From Lumnitzera littorea (lineage: Eukaryota > Streptophyta > Magnoliopsida > Myrtales > Combretaceae), in the NCBI GenBank assembly GCA_024138015.1, contig JAMXBB010000006.1, positions 73,813,077 to 73,877,076 of the forward strand: 64,000 bases of DNA. Direction: 5' to 3'. The position numbers and the translations under genes were made by a program. The notes under the pieces are model-generated. The model was not told the DNA's origin. It worked only from the letters and a program-made list of their open reading frames with translations, and did not search any database. The stretch's first letter is position 1, and every line of letters starts with the position of its first letter. Below are positions 23,222-34,406 of this stretch, piece after piece.

Positions 23222-23962
23222 TGATAGGAATCAACCTCCTGATTGATTATATGAAGCCGAGCTAGAGGACTTCAAGGACTTGTGTGAAGAACACTAGCTC
23301 GAAGCCATATCTAAGATGGGGATTTTTATTTTGAACTAATCTCCTGCCAACCTGGCTATCAGATCCTCACTTGTATCAGATCTACTCCTGTCCCACAATG
23401 ATGTCTTAATCTAAAAGATAGTCCAAGACTATCCGAGTCGAGCTGCCGGACCGACCATAAACATCTGACGCTAATACAGCTGACTTCTCTATAGGACTAA
23501 CTGACCACCCTAACTTGATCTAGATTAGCTTAGCCCCTGACTGCAAGCATTATTCTAATTCTGCCTACTTTGTATCATATTTCTCTCATCCATCTACTAA
23601 GCGACACTTGTCTTCTAACACAATATTCCAGAATGATTCTTTCTTTTCTGTACTAAGTATTCTTTATCTCTTTGACTCCTTTTGGTATATTTTATGTAAC
23701 CTAATTATAAGAATACCCATTTGTCTTTTTATACATGTAAAGTAGCTCTAGTGGATGGGTATATAAACCCTCACTTGCTTGTATTCAGACGATGAACTAA
23801 TCAATATAGAAATTATTTATAATTCTTTTGAGCAGCCTTAGTATTCTCATTATCTTTCAACTCTTATCTATTCCCTTTAGCAAGGAGCAGCAGTAAGTGA
23901 TCCTTTAGTTCAGACCAGTGAGTTATATCTTGCGAATTGTAAGTCGAGTAGGATTAAGTGGT
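23222..23962 (+). repeat. G1 3' LTR, truncated
   Basis: It starts TGATAGGAATCAACC and aligns to 4334-4748 plus 10549-10880, including GGGTATATAAACC (TATA region near 23757) and TTCCCTTTAGCAAG. Homology stops after GATTAAGTGG near 23962, whereas the 5' LTR continues a further 115 bp or so, so the end has been lost. Confidence 0.82.
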
Positions 23963-24535
23963 AATGATGCAGTATGGAGACTTTAAACCACAAAGACAAA
24001 AATTAGTTGGATTTCTAGGAAATGAAGACATTTTGATAGATCTTCAATTAATTAGTGAATATAGACATTGTTGATAGCCGAATTTCATTCACTTGTTCAC
24101 TCAGTTGTTGACATGTTGAGTAACTTACTTCTTAACTAAAGCTGATTAATATAGATCCATATCTGATTTGAGTTAAAGGAAAGTGATATGAACAGTTATC
24201 ATTTGGTACGATTATATTACATAATTGCCTACTATTCCTATATTTGAGGAATGTAGGTCTCCATGTGTCCCCAATAATTATGTGATTAACTGTAGTTTCA
24301 GACACTCGACATTCATCTATTTATATGGAGAAGAAGTACTGTAAGAACTATTTGAGACCCCATAATTACTCACTTTATTTTTTCACTTAATTCATTTACT
24401 GACTTAGACATTGGAGTGGCTGCACTGGATTAGCCTCGGTATTTTTTAGCCTTTTCTTTCTTTGTAGGAACAAAATCCTAACCCAAAATCACCTAATAAT
24501 AGACATAAAGTAGAAAAAAAATACCCCTAGTAGAA
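23963..24535 (+). other. Possible Tat-type LTR end fragment
   Basis: No ORF. At about 24405-24475 the plus strand reads TACTGACTTAGACATTGGAG, then CTGCACTGGATTAGCC and TTTTAGCCTTTTC. The minus strand of the T LTR near 39060-39130 has the same order of blocks (GGGCATTAAAGTGG, CTACACTGGATTACC, TTTTAGGCTTTTC). I infer the R-U5 end of a Tat-lineage LTR in plus orientation. Its start and partner are not found. Confidence 0.4.
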
Positions 24536-25400
24536 ATGAAAGGAACTCCAAACAAATGGAAAACTTTTAAGCAAGCATTTCCTAAACATATTAGATATGA
24601 AGAAGGCAAAGATATCTTATATGAACAAACATATGCATATATTTTTTTTAGAAAGCATTCTTATATTGATAAATTACTGTCAAAATATAAATAATACATT
24701 AGCAAATTAGCATAAAAGAATTTTTGTGAACCATTACATGTCTTACAATTTAATGTATTGAAAATCCTTGATAAAAATATTTCCCCTTGTGTATTTAGAA
24801 ATGAAAATAATGAAATAGAATTTTGCATTTATAAATTTGATATTGAATTAGAAAATTTTCTAAGTTTTTTTATAAATGAATATTGTTTTATAGAATATCT
24901 ATTGTTAGATTATGGCTTGATAAACATAGTTAGAGAAATGCTAGAACAATTCTAGAACTTTGAATTTGGATCCGTAATAAAAAAACGTAGCAAATATGCT
25001 TACATCATATTATGATCATTCAGAAAAAGGAAGGACACTTCATATAAAAATGACTTTTCATTTAATTCCTCTAGAATGGTTTGGATATGATTAAGACTAG
25101 CTCATCATACCATTTATGTAGACGTTGAATATGGTCCAAATTTGAGAAAAATAGATATCAAATAAACAAAGAATATTTTTGTAGAAAAGCTTTAGTCAAA
25201 CAAATTAGCAATTGGATAGATTACCGGTTAGCCCAAATTCTAAAACAACCTCAAGAATATTTCTTAATTTTCTAAAACAAAATTTGTGGCATATTTTCAA
25301 AAGACCAATAGGCTATATGAGAGTTTACTGAAACTAAAGCCACAAAAATCATAGAAAAGTATGAAAATTATTTTGTTTAAAAAAATTTAAGCTTTACAAT
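24536..25400 (+). pseudogene. Unidentified decayed plus-strand coding island
   Basis: From ATG at 24536 one frame stays readable for about 140 codons (MKGTPNKWKTFKQAFPKH, then YIFFRKHSYIDKLL) with only three stops (24692, about 24713 and 24953). A +1 shift near 25005 then continues (YYDHSEKGRTLHIKMTFHL) to about 25120, with scattered traces to 25400. The composition is rich in F, Y, I, K and N. I recognise none of the gag, protease, RT, RNase H or integrase motifs. It follows a Tat-like LTR end in the same orientation, so it could be an element leader ORF. A fragment of another mobile or viral-derived gene is equally possible. I assign no function. Confidence 0.4.
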
Positions 25401-26069
25401 GGAGGAATGAAGACAAAATGAGATGATGACATGTTTAGAAAGATTCCTTTAAAAAGATAACTTTGCTAGAAGAAGAAGCAACTTTAGTAAAATTATTGAA
25501 TTTTTCATTGTACAAAAAAGTAAACTCTTGCAGCATCAGCAAAATTATTATACTATTTATTATATAAAAATAGATTCTTTTGATAAATTGTTATATTATT
25601 CATTGTACGTAATCTACTATCATGTTGTTGCTCAGCCATAGCGCCGCTTTCTCTTTCATCTTAAACTCCTTTGGTAGATTCTTGAATTCAGACACTTATT
25701 TCCCATTATCCACTGAACCTCTGACAGAAAGTGAAGGAAGTATTCTCCAATCCAACGGCTCAGATACGGGCGATACCGAGATTCTTCAAAGGAAACAATT
25801 ATTGCATCGATTTACTTAACTTCTAGGATTAGCAATATTTGCGAAGTCGGTTGACATTTGGAATCAATCTCCATTCATGTTTTGCATTATACAAAATTAT
25901 TACGGAGAAGAATTTTCCTCATTTTGCTGTGACCATGATCTGCGTTCAATAGACGTGGACTTCTACGAAGACGTATCGTTCAACTTTGATTCCTCATCGT
26001 ATTGGTGAACTTCATGAATGTAAATATACGTTCATTAGAAGGTTTTCTAAACTCAAAGTCGATTTTTTT
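25401..26069. other. Unassigned sequence
   Basis: AT-rich to about 25620, then a GC-richer patch (25620-26030) with a 65-codon plus-strand ORF that matches nothing I recognise. The minus strand is full of stops. No boundary features are seen. Confidence 0.3.
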
Positions 26070-26400
26070 TTTATTTTTTTATTGAAGCTTGATTAGTATT
26101 ATGAAAGAATCTTACTCTTTTAATGGACTAATACCGCTGCATACTAATTTAGCCTGTTTAATTATTTTCATAGTTATCAACGGAAAGCCACCTTATTTTT
26201 TTGAAGGACTAAAGCTGATCCTTAATAAATTTAAATTAAATTCCTTTTACGATTGGTAGTGGAAAAAAAGTCTTACTCTTATGAGGTATCAAGATTGATC
26301 ATTGTCAATCCTCAACAATCTCTTTATTAATTTAATTCAATTATTCAATTTGCACCTCTTACTACTTTGAGTTTTCAAGCGACTTTTAAAAGAAAAATCT
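26070..26400 (-). repeat. Decayed tandem repeats in the B 3' region
   Basis: Imperfect units carry GAAAG(A/C), CTTACTCTTATGAGG and CAAGATTGATCATT-like segments at 26100-26330. They correspond to the units at 2425-2660 in element A (CTTATTCTTATAAGGGACC). Confidence 0.5.
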
Positions 26401-27142
26401 TATTTGTTTATCGAATCTAATTTTTTTTTTTAAAAAGTGGGATAGATAACTATCCTCTAAAATCATTATTTGGAAACAAAATAACTAGTCCTTAACTCAT
26501 TAATATCTATCTTAATCTTGAGTCTAGCTTAAGTCACAAGGAACTCTAAATTATGAGGATTTAATCACTTAAATTTAGTAAAGTGATCTAAATTCATAAA
26601 GGGTTTAGACAAATTCAAAAAAATTTACTTACTTTTCTATATAGGAGGTGCAAAGTTCTAAAAATTTTTAAGGAAAATTCTCATAGGCTTAAGTGTGTAT
26701 TTGATTTATAACATACATCATCTAACCTTTCCCTCCCACACTTAGATTGTATGTTGTTCCTAATATATATAAAATAATAGAGGAATTGAAAAACATAATA
26801 CCAAAGGAATTGGGACCTGCCTGGGTTATTGGCATTAATCTTAGGAAATGCAAAGTTTGAAGCTGAGTTCCATCAACTAGCTGTGCACACAAAGTTTTTT
26901 TTTTCTTTTTTGCATTAAAAATGAACTAATTAAGAAAATAAAAAAAGAGAAAAAGTTAAACTAAATAAAATAAAACTATTATTGATTTAAGTATCAAAGT
27001 GTTAGTACCCTGCAAACTTAAAAAAATCAAAAGTAAAAATAGTTATCTAAAAACTATAATAGGGAATAAGTTAAAAGTATAGTAATCTAAAATAAAAATC
27101 AAACCGAGTTTTCTAAAAAAAAAAAAAAAGTGCAAGAAAAGT
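26401..27142. other. Noncoding region downstream of the B ORF
   Basis: AT-rich, with poly-A/T runs and no domain. On the minus strand near 26750-26728 the sequence TAAGTGTGGGAGGGAAAGG is purine-rich. It resembles the polypurine tract context of Athila elements, but I could not find an LTR beside it. Confidence 0.35.
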
Positions 27143-27728
27143 TCATTCTTTATTTTCACCATCATCCTCATTCTCAATTTCATACTCTTTATCTGACTCC
27201 TCATTTAAGTTAGGCTTTAGCATAGATGGTGGTTGAATATGTAGATGAGCCATAATCAAGTCTTGCCTCTTCATAGCATAGTCCACCTTATATGTTAAAA
27301 TCCTCCACTTCTTCAATATATTTCCCATAAACTTCTTTATTACTCTTATCACTGAAGAAGACAAGCCATGTCTTTGTTGTAAAGATGAGGAAGTGGCTTC
27401 ACTAGTTGGCTCGTGTGAAATTTCTAGTGGTAGAGGGAGTTGCATTGCCTTGCTTACAACATAAGTGAGAGGAACATGGGGATCTAGTGTTTGCATGTAT
27501 GGTGCATTGCAAAGGCTAGGAAAATTTGTCACTAAGCGAGTGATGAAAGGTCTTACAAAAATAAACTTAGATTGCTCATCAATAGCCTGGTTCCTAAGGA
27601 ACTAAGCCATCTTAATAGCTAAGTTGATGGGTCATTTGTAAGCGATGCTATTAGATGTAATATATCTCTTTCATTCATGACCTCCTAGCATTTTCCTCTA
27701 CCCATAAATCCCGTAGCTAAAATATAAT

Positions 27729-27864
27729 GGATTAGCCTCAAAGCAACATTAGTCAAATTTGAGGCTTTCGATTTCCTTGGGTTATAAGTTCCTCCCTTTC
27801 CTTTAGTTAATGGATTACCCTTAAGGCAGGATTAGTCAAATTTGAGGCTTTCGATTTCCTTAGG
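27729..27864. repeat. 83-bp direct duplication inside the B ORF
   Basis: Unit 1 (27729-27811) begins GGATTAGCCTC. Unit 2 begins GGATTACCCTT at 27812. Both share TTTGAGGCTTTCGATTTCC. Unit 2 is split at 27864 by the solo LTR and finishes at about 28789-28816. The length is not a multiple of three, so the duplication also shifts the frame. Confidence 0.75.
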
Positions 27865-28783
27865 TGATAGGAATTGGACCCTTAGACCTTTACCTCGAAG
27901 TTGAGCCTAAGGCCTAAAAGGACTAATAAGGCAAATTCTCATGTTCTAGCCAACTCCTGTTGAAGGCGATCTGATTCTCATTGCTGATTAATTCCTTATG
28001 CCGAGTTAAGTAACTACACATCTCTTAGTAGTTGAGTGCCGACTCAACTTATGCATAGTCGACAACCCGATCCCTCATGTGCCTATTCGGCCATGATTGA
28101 GCTAACCACCAGCTCGACAATATTGGTGCCGAGAAGCTGAGAGCTCTTGTACACTTTTATAACCACTTCTTCTCAGATGGATCCAGGTCTACTCGGCATC
28201 CTTGTTTGGTACCCCCCTACCCTAATTGTACCATCTGTTTGTTTTTGCTAGAAGCATCTCTAATAATTTGTTGCCACATCTTTAAGACCCACGTAAAGGA
28301 CCCCATCGCATTAATCCATTGATGTCTTTGATTTTTCATTTATACCCTTTTGTATTTCCTTGTATATTACTTCTTTGGGACATTACCCTTTTAGTCTTTT
28401 CCATTTTAGGTAGGTTGCCCTAGTTTTTCGGGTATAAATACCCATTATAGATGTAGTTGAATAATCATCTTGTCTTAGAAAATTGAATATACTTTTTGTG
28501 AACATTACTCTTATTGGTATTTTTACTTACTTTACTCTTATCCTAATCTTTAAGTAAGGTTAGGTGACAAGTACCCTTATTGGACCATCTCGTACGTAAT
28601 ATTGAGTTATGCCATGAGTTCTTAGAAGTTCCTTGGTGTGTCATGTCCTTAGAACTGTTCGTGGACTACTTATTTACTTTGCTTGTTGTTTTTGCGCATT
28701 CTCTACTTTGTTTTTAAGCTTTCGGTAACATTGGACCCATTCTTACAACTGTCTTTGTCAATCCTTATTCTTGCTTCGCATCA
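27865..28783 (+). mobile_element. Solo LTR of the G family
   Basis: It is 919 bp, beginning TGATAGGAATTGG and ending TTCGCATCA, flanked by perfect TTAGG duplications (27860-27864 and 28784-28788). It matches the LTR plan of G1 and G2 (both start TGAYAGGAATYRACC), with a TATA box GGGTATAAATACCC at about 28430. There is no internal sequence, so it is a product of LTR-LTR recombination. Removing it and one TTAGG restores unit 2 of the 83-bp duplication in the host ORF. Confidence 0.92.
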
Positions 28784-29299
28784 TTAGGTTATAAGTTCCT
28801 CCCTCTCCTCTAGTTAAATTGCTCCACACAAAAGATTCAGGCACTCCTTGGGGTAAATTATAAGGTAATTCCATATACTCCTTCATCACAATGTAATCAA
28901 ATGAGTATAATCCTATATGGATGCCTAGATCATCAATTGGCATGCTCACTTCATTTCCAAGACATCTAAAATGAATGGAAATTTACCTACCCTGGGAGAG
29001 ATTATCTGTGCCTAACTTGAAGGTACTAAGGAATTCCAAGGTTAGCTCTTTATCTATCGACTCATTGCTGGCTAACAGTTAGTCCTATCCTCTAAACTTG
29101 ATCAGTTGTCTAATTTTGGGTTCATAGCTAGCTTGGGCTATTGTCTCTCAGTTTGAATATGTGAGCTCATCAAATTCCTTCTTTGATAAATGAGAGTATC
29201 TCTATTGCTGCCGTGAGAGGCAAAATTGTAGGAGTGGATGTGTAGGAAGTGGGCTTGAGTTTTTGCGGTACGTATGCTTTTCTCTTGGCATTTTTTGCA

Positions 29300-30875
29300 T
29301 TCAAAAGGAAAAGGAATTCAATTTGGATACAAAGAACAATCTATGATTATAGACAATACCTAATTTAAAAAATTAATAAAACTTAATTATCATTCTTAGT
29401 TAATTACTACTTTACCCAACTAAGCAACATAAGTAATGACTAAATTAACAAAAAGATTATATAGTATAATGCTAATTTTATTGTAGTCTTAGATTAATGC
29501 ACTTATAGGATTGATTAAATCCTAGTTATATGCATTATCTCTATTGACAAAAGTATTAGAATTTAGCATATAGAAATTCTTGAAACTTTGCTCAATATAA
29601 AAGATTCTTCAAATAATGGCATACCATACATTGAAACACTAATTTATCAAAACATGGACTAATGAAATTAATAGCTTAATGAGACACTAATTTTTGATCT
29701 TTAATTAAACTTATAATTTCAAAATCTCTAGTATCTATGAACCATGTTAGGGGTTTATGTAGAGTAGAATGTATTTGAGCTGGGACTTTAGAGAGTTTGT
29801 CCATTATTTTTTTGAGTACTCGTGCTCATCCTCGATAAGCTAATGAGAGATAATCCTTCTAGTGAGAGACTATAGGCCTTGGAGATGTATGCGAGTGAGG
29901 GTTCTGGAGGTTGACAATGCATTACTATGGAATTCAAATTTTGAATTGGTCAAACTCATATCTCTTGCCTCTTCCTAATCTTGAGAACCTCTTTATGAAG
30001 TTGAATTGCTTTTGAAAAGAGCGTTGTAGGATCGCTTTAAGAACTTGGATTTAGTTATTAAGTTGGCTACCATCGGTTTCCCTAATCCTAAGAAATTAGT
30101 ACCTAATCTCTTAGCGTACTCAATTCATTCTAATTACACTTGTTTGTTAAGTTGTAGGATTCACGTCTCTACATCAAACTCATACATCAATTAGCGAACT
30201 AGGTAAATGCTAATTGACGATAATATAATTTGTGTAATTAGATCTTTAAAGAACAAAATTGTAGATTGAAATAGAAGTTGTTGCCTAGATTTCAATAACA
30301 ATTTACTAAGAATGTCAAAAGGAGAATAATATAATAGAATTAAAAGAAGAAAAATAAGTGAATTGAGAGACCCCTAATACAATTCTAAACTACAACTCTA
30401 ATCAAGGGGGTTCTCTTTGAAAACCTAAGTTTAAGGATCTATTAATAGGGAATAGGGCTAGGTTTATGAAGAGAACTTGACAAAAATAGAAGATTCGCTT
30501 GTCATAAGATGCTCATACCTTAGGTACATGGCTGTGGAGTGTGGGCGTGGGCATGTACTTGTGCTTCACACAAAAACTTGAAAATTGATGAAATTACATG
30601 AGGAAGGGAACATGTGTGGAGACCACGACCATAGTCTTTACTAGGCTTCTTTTTCTTGCTTGATTCTCGTCCATTTTAATTCGTAATCAACGCTTTTACT
30701 CCTAAAAACTTCAAAAATTGATAAAAATCCTCAAAAGTTCATAAAAGGATCCTAAAGTCCTTGAAAATGAAAATTAAGCTAATTAAGCTCAAAATATCAT
30801 AAAATTAGCTAAATTAGCTTCAAAATGACTTGAAATAAGTAAAAAAAAAAAACATATGCTAAATTCTTGTTATCA
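29300..30875 (-). repeat. LTR-like region of B
   Basis: The minus strand from 30875 (TGATAACAAGAATTTAGC) has the composition and block order of the LTR of element A: TCATTTTGAAGC, a cluster of AATTAGCT repeats, a TTAAGAGTTAG-like segment and a poly-purine stretch. The part at 29300-29740 looks like the LTR 3' half. The 29745-30060 segment has a different texture and may be a further insertion. The inner boundary and primer site are not resolved. Confidence 0.45.
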
Positions 30876-31104
30876 ATTGACCTCTTCAATGCCATTTTAA
30901 GACACCTTATATCCTAGTACTATGCTCTCTTGTACCATAAAATGGCACTTATATTGGAATACCAAATTTGTTTCCTCACATGTAACAGGTACTTTTTGCA
31001 AACTTTGAAGACAATGATCGAAAGAGTTCTGAAAACTAAGAAATTGTCCATGAACAATTCCGTTATATCTTTAATTATTTCATCAAATAATGTTACCATG
31101 TGTC

Positions 31105-31438
31105 TAGAGACGAGCAAGTAGGTTTTGTCCTGTAGGTCAACATGTTTAACCCTTTTTTAAATGGGTTTAGGTAAAGGTTTTTTGCCTGTTTAAAAGCAGG
31201 CTAAATAAGTTCGACTTGTTTAACCTATAGGCTAAAGTGAGCTAGTTTGGGTCAGCTTATTTAAAATATTTACACCTTTGGCCTGCAAGCTAACCCATTT
31301 AGCCTATTTTTTAAATGGGTCAGGGTTGAGGTTTTTTAGGTTGTTTAAAAAGCGGGCTAAATGAGCCCGACCCATTTAACTCATAGGCTAAAGTGGGCTG
31401 GGTTGAGTTAGCCTATTTAATTCACTTATACACCTCTA
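31105..31438. mobile_element. hAT-type MITE in the RT gene of element A
   Basis: It is 334 bp with imperfect terminal inverted repeats (left TAGAGACGAGCAAG, right end TAGAGGTGTATAAG on the other strand), flanked by CATGTGTC (31097-31104) and CATGTATT (31439-31446). These are 8-bp flanks matching at six positions, as expected for hAT elements. It has no coding capacity. Removing it joins the RT segments ...FQQYM and VTLFDEI in order. It is built of two related units, see the repeat entry. Confidence 0.8.
31153..31438. repeat. Two diverged direct repeats inside the MITE
   Basis: Units starting TTTTTTAAATGGGT at 31153 and 31307 each carry GGTTTTTT, a GTTTAAAA...GGCTAAAT stretch, then CATAGGCTAAAGT-like and TTATTTAA-like segments. 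Each is about 125 bp. The second unit is closer to the canonical GGGCTAAATGAGCCC motif of plant hAT MITEs. Confidence 0.7.
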
Positions 31439-33599
31439 CATGTATTGTTGAAATATTATTAGTGCATTACAGAGACCAAATGACATTCTCCTATAGGTAA
31501 AAGTACCATAAGGATAAGTAAATGTTGTTTTCTTTTGGTCCTCTAGAACAATTGGCATTTGAAAATAATCAAAAAGACCATTTAAGCAACAATAATATAT
31601 GTGACCTAATAGATGTTCCAACGTTTATTCAAAAAAGGGTAGAAGGAAGTGATCTTTCCTTGTAGTGTCATTGACCTTTCGACAGTATATGAAAACTCTC
31701 CAGCCTGTGACTACTTACATTGGAATCAACTTATTCCCCTCATTAGGGACTACCATCCCTCCCTTGTTATGGTATAAGCTATACAAGACTGATTCAAGAG
31801 CTGTTAGAAATTAGATAAATCATGCTTATGTCTAGAAGTTTGATCAATTTAGCTTTGACTGCTTCTTTCATGTTTGGGTTTAGTTGTCTTAGAGGTTGCA
31901 CTACTAGTTTATGACCTTCTTCCATTAAATTTTGTGGATGTAGAAGGATAGGTTAATTCCCTTGATATATGATATCTTCCAGGTGATTGTCCTTTTGTGA
32001 TTCCTCAGCATATTTAGAAGTTTTTCCTTCCATTGGCTATCATAGGCAATTATGAGTTTTCTTTTAGAAAAGTGTATTCTATAGTCTGTTAATTGCTTTA
32101 ATTCTAGTTTAGGCAACTCCTTAATAAAAAGGTTTTAGTTTCACTTCTTTGGCCAGTTTTATATTCTCAAACCTTCTTCTTTTCATAGACGGATGGTTGG
32201 GTTCCAACTATGTCACTGTATCAGCAATGATTGGAACTCTTATTTTCCTTATTTCAAACAATAGTTTGGAGGATCCTTAGTAATTCTTGCAAGACATTAG
32301 TCACAAAGGCGTTAGCAACATCTAGACAAAAGAAAGTATTTTCTTATTCAATAAATTTTTTCATTATGTCTTTTATTTTAAATACCATCTCCTCTTCTCC
32401 TACCCTCAATATAAGCTTGTCATCGTTGACATCAATAATAGCTCTAGTTATAGCTAAAAAGGGTCTCCTTAAGATGAGTGGTATCTTAATATCTTCATCA
32501 ACATCAAATATATGAAGTTTGTAGGCAAAATAAATTTATCTACCTTAACCATTACATCTTTAATTATACCCCTAGGGTATGTTACTGATCTATTTATTGG
32601 TTTGGTTCTCTTAGACTTAGCTATTTAAATAATTTATATGGCATTAAATAGATCCCCATTGATTCACATAATTACTAATCAGCTCTGGGTAGTGCTGTCC
32701 CATGTACCCTTGTAGATTGATCGCCTTCGGCATCACCATAGGTTATTGTGGCAATATGGAAAAATTTTCCAGTTTTCGGCTTAGCGCTTTAACCTTAGCT
32801 ACCAAAGTCATGGTAGTGTTTATATCTATCATGTTTAGACTCTTTCTACTAGATTTAGTCTTTTCCCAGTGGTATCTATTCATAGTTAATCTTTCAATTA
32901 GAGTTTGAGCTTCCTTAGGCATTTTCATATTTAATGTTCTACTTATAGCTGAATCAACATATTGTTTAGTAGAAAAGTTTAAAGCACCGTAAAAGATTGT
33001 ACTTGCATCCAAAGTGGAAGGGTATGGTATAAGCATCTTTTGAATAGCTCCTTAAAGTACTCCTATGCATTATATAGAGTTTCAAAATCAAATTGAGCAA
33101 ATGACGAGATGTCGCTTGCAAAGCTTGGCAGTCTTGGCTAGAGGCCAATACTTTTCTAGAAACTTGTCCATTAGCTCTTCCTACGACATAATGGAATCCT
33201 TCTAAAGAGAAGTTAACTATTGCTTGGCTTTTCCTTGCAAGGAGAAGAGAAATAGTCTCAGTATTATCACATTGTTTGTAATTCCATCAAATTTGAAGGT
33301 ATATCTTTGAAAACTAGTGATATGAGCATGTGAATCTTCTTATAGATGACCTTCAAAATGCAATTACTGCTGGACCATCTGAATGATTATAGGTAAGATC
33401 ACAAATTCATTTGCAGTTATAGTTGGTCTTGTTATGTTGGAGTTGGCTCCACCAATTGAAGGTTTGATATAATCAAATAAGGTCTTAGGTGCTTTTATGT
33501 TGTTGGCCAGTTGATTTAATTTAGAAACAAAGTAGAGAAATAATTGAAAGAGAAATAATAGAATAATAAAGGCATAGACTTTCTTGATTTACAGTTTTT

Positions 33600-33616
33600 G
33601 GAAACGGTTCCAAAAA
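33600..33616 (-). other. Decayed primer-binding site of element A
   Basis: Two bases after the LTR end (33619), the minus strand reads TTTTTGGAACCGTTTCC. This resembles the TTTTTGGCGCCGTTGCC found after the 5' LTR of Athila-lineage elements, with changes at former CpG or C positions. Confidence 0.6.
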
Positions 33617-34406
33617 CTTGATATTAGCTATTAGGCAAGTGCACATTATCAAGTAATAATATAGTGGATAATAGAGTCCAAGGTTGTTGATCTCTCGAGT
33701 ACTGTATGCTTTACTCACTCATATCTACTATTCTAATAAAAGGAAATATAAAATTCAATGGTAATGCAAAGGAATCCAATTTTAAAAATAAAATCAAATA
33801 ACAATCAATAAGAAGTAATAAGAATAAATAAGTAACCCTAAATAACCGTAAGGATATCTAGATTCAATTTTGCTAAGAAATTAGCATGTAATAATTCTAA
33901 AATTTTCTATTTCATTCCCTATTCTTATTAAATGGAGGATATTAAGAACCAATTTCATCAAGAAATTAGCACGCAATAGTTCTAGGGATTTTTAATTCAT
34001 TCCCTATTCTTGTTAATCGGAGTAATTCAATTAATAAATTAATTAGAATCTCTTCACTTCTAACTCCTAATCCTAACTATACTTTATTTGAATCACTTCT
34101 GCAATAAAATAAGTTAGAATAGAAAGACGAATAGGAATTCCCTAAATGCTTAATACAATAAATCAATCCTGAAAGAATTCTATAACTTATCATTAAGATT
34201 ATAATAATTCCCTTCAATTATAGTAGAACCATTCATGTACTGGGTCTCACAACCTTAACATAGAAAATCAAATAATTAAGGCAAAACTTTAGAGATAACA
34301 ACTCAATTGATACAAAACAAACAATTGAATTAACAAGAAATATGGATTCTTATTATAATAAACAAAATAAGTATTTTACATGCTAATTTAAGGATTCATA
34401 GGTCTA

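Larger units (their letters stand above)
4334..23962 (+). mobile_element. Ty3/gypsy retrotransposon G1, interrupted and decayed
   Basis: The 5' LTR starts at 4334 (TGACAGGAATCAACC) and a related 3' LTR starts at 23222 (TGATAGGAATCAACC). Between them, on the plus strand, lie a tRNA-iMet primer site, gag with a CCHC knuckle, an aspartic protease, RT, RNase H and integrase in the Ty3/gypsy order. The 5' LTR is split by a long LTR insertion (4749-10548) and pol is split by another (about 16294-19647). The 3' LTR homology stops near 23962, short of its expected end, so no target duplication can be read. Many in-frame stops show it is dead. Part of its apparent length is a probable assembly duplication (8268-14258). 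Confidence 0.8.
27143..29291 (-). pseudogene. Athila ORF1-type protein of B, interrupted by a solo LTR
   Basis: Reading the minus strand from ATG at 29291 (MPREKSI), it shows LTLEFLSTFKLG, a FRCLGNEVSMPIDDLG block followed by LGIHIGLYSFDYIVMKEYME, then VPESFVWSNLTRGEGGTYN. After a 919-bp solo LTR (27865-28783) it continues with LRLIHYILATGFMGRGK, then FITRLVTNFPSLCNAPYM, ending in the acidic tail ENEDDGENKE at 27143. This layout resembles the Athila ORF-1 / plant retroelement-associated protein families, whose function is unknown. Several stops, frameshifts and an 83-bp internal duplication make it non-functional. It begins just inside the LTR-like region, closer to the LTR than I would expect for a pol-carrying element. 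Confidence 0.55.
26070..30875 (-). mobile_element. Athila-like fragment B in the RT gene of element A
   Basis: At 30875 the RT reading frame of element A stops abruptly. On the minus strand a sequence starting TGATAACAAG begins, resembling the start of an Athila LTR (element A starts TGATGAGTG). LTR-like sequence runs to about 29300. The minus-strand extra ORF follows (29291-27143), then noncoding sequence with the same tandem repeats as in the 3' region of A. I did not find gag, RT or integrase between the LTR and the ORF, so B may be a non-autonomous or deleted derivative. The left edge, 3' LTR and target duplication were not found, so 26070 is only the limit of recognised sequence. Confidence 0.5.
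30876..33530 (-). pseudogene. Element A gag-protease-RT remnant
   Basis: Minus-strand order from 33530: a gag core with SHAHITSFQRYTFKFDGI, LRLFLFSLQGKAK and LMDKFLEKYWP, then IFYGALNFSTKQYVDSA (about 33000-32750). Next is a protease region with VTYPRGIIKDVMVKVDKF (about 32585-32535). Then come the RT lead-in (PKLELKQL...ITWKISYIKGINLS, 32116-31925), RT (MEHLLGHIYYCCLNG, KKTTFTYPYGTFTYRRM, FGLCNA, 31621-31447), and after the MITE MVTLFDEIIKDITELFMDN and KCHFMVQESIVLGYKVS to 30876. FMDN is the YXDD equivalent, with the second D changed to N. These blocks are diagnostic of the Athila lineage. Stops and shifts are frequent, and RNase H and integrase are absent. Confidence 0.88.

Noticed and set aside
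32231..32515. 94-codon plus-strand ORF
   Set aside because: Shadow of the minus-strand protease of element A (PRGIIKDVMVKVDKF lies just upstream on that strand).
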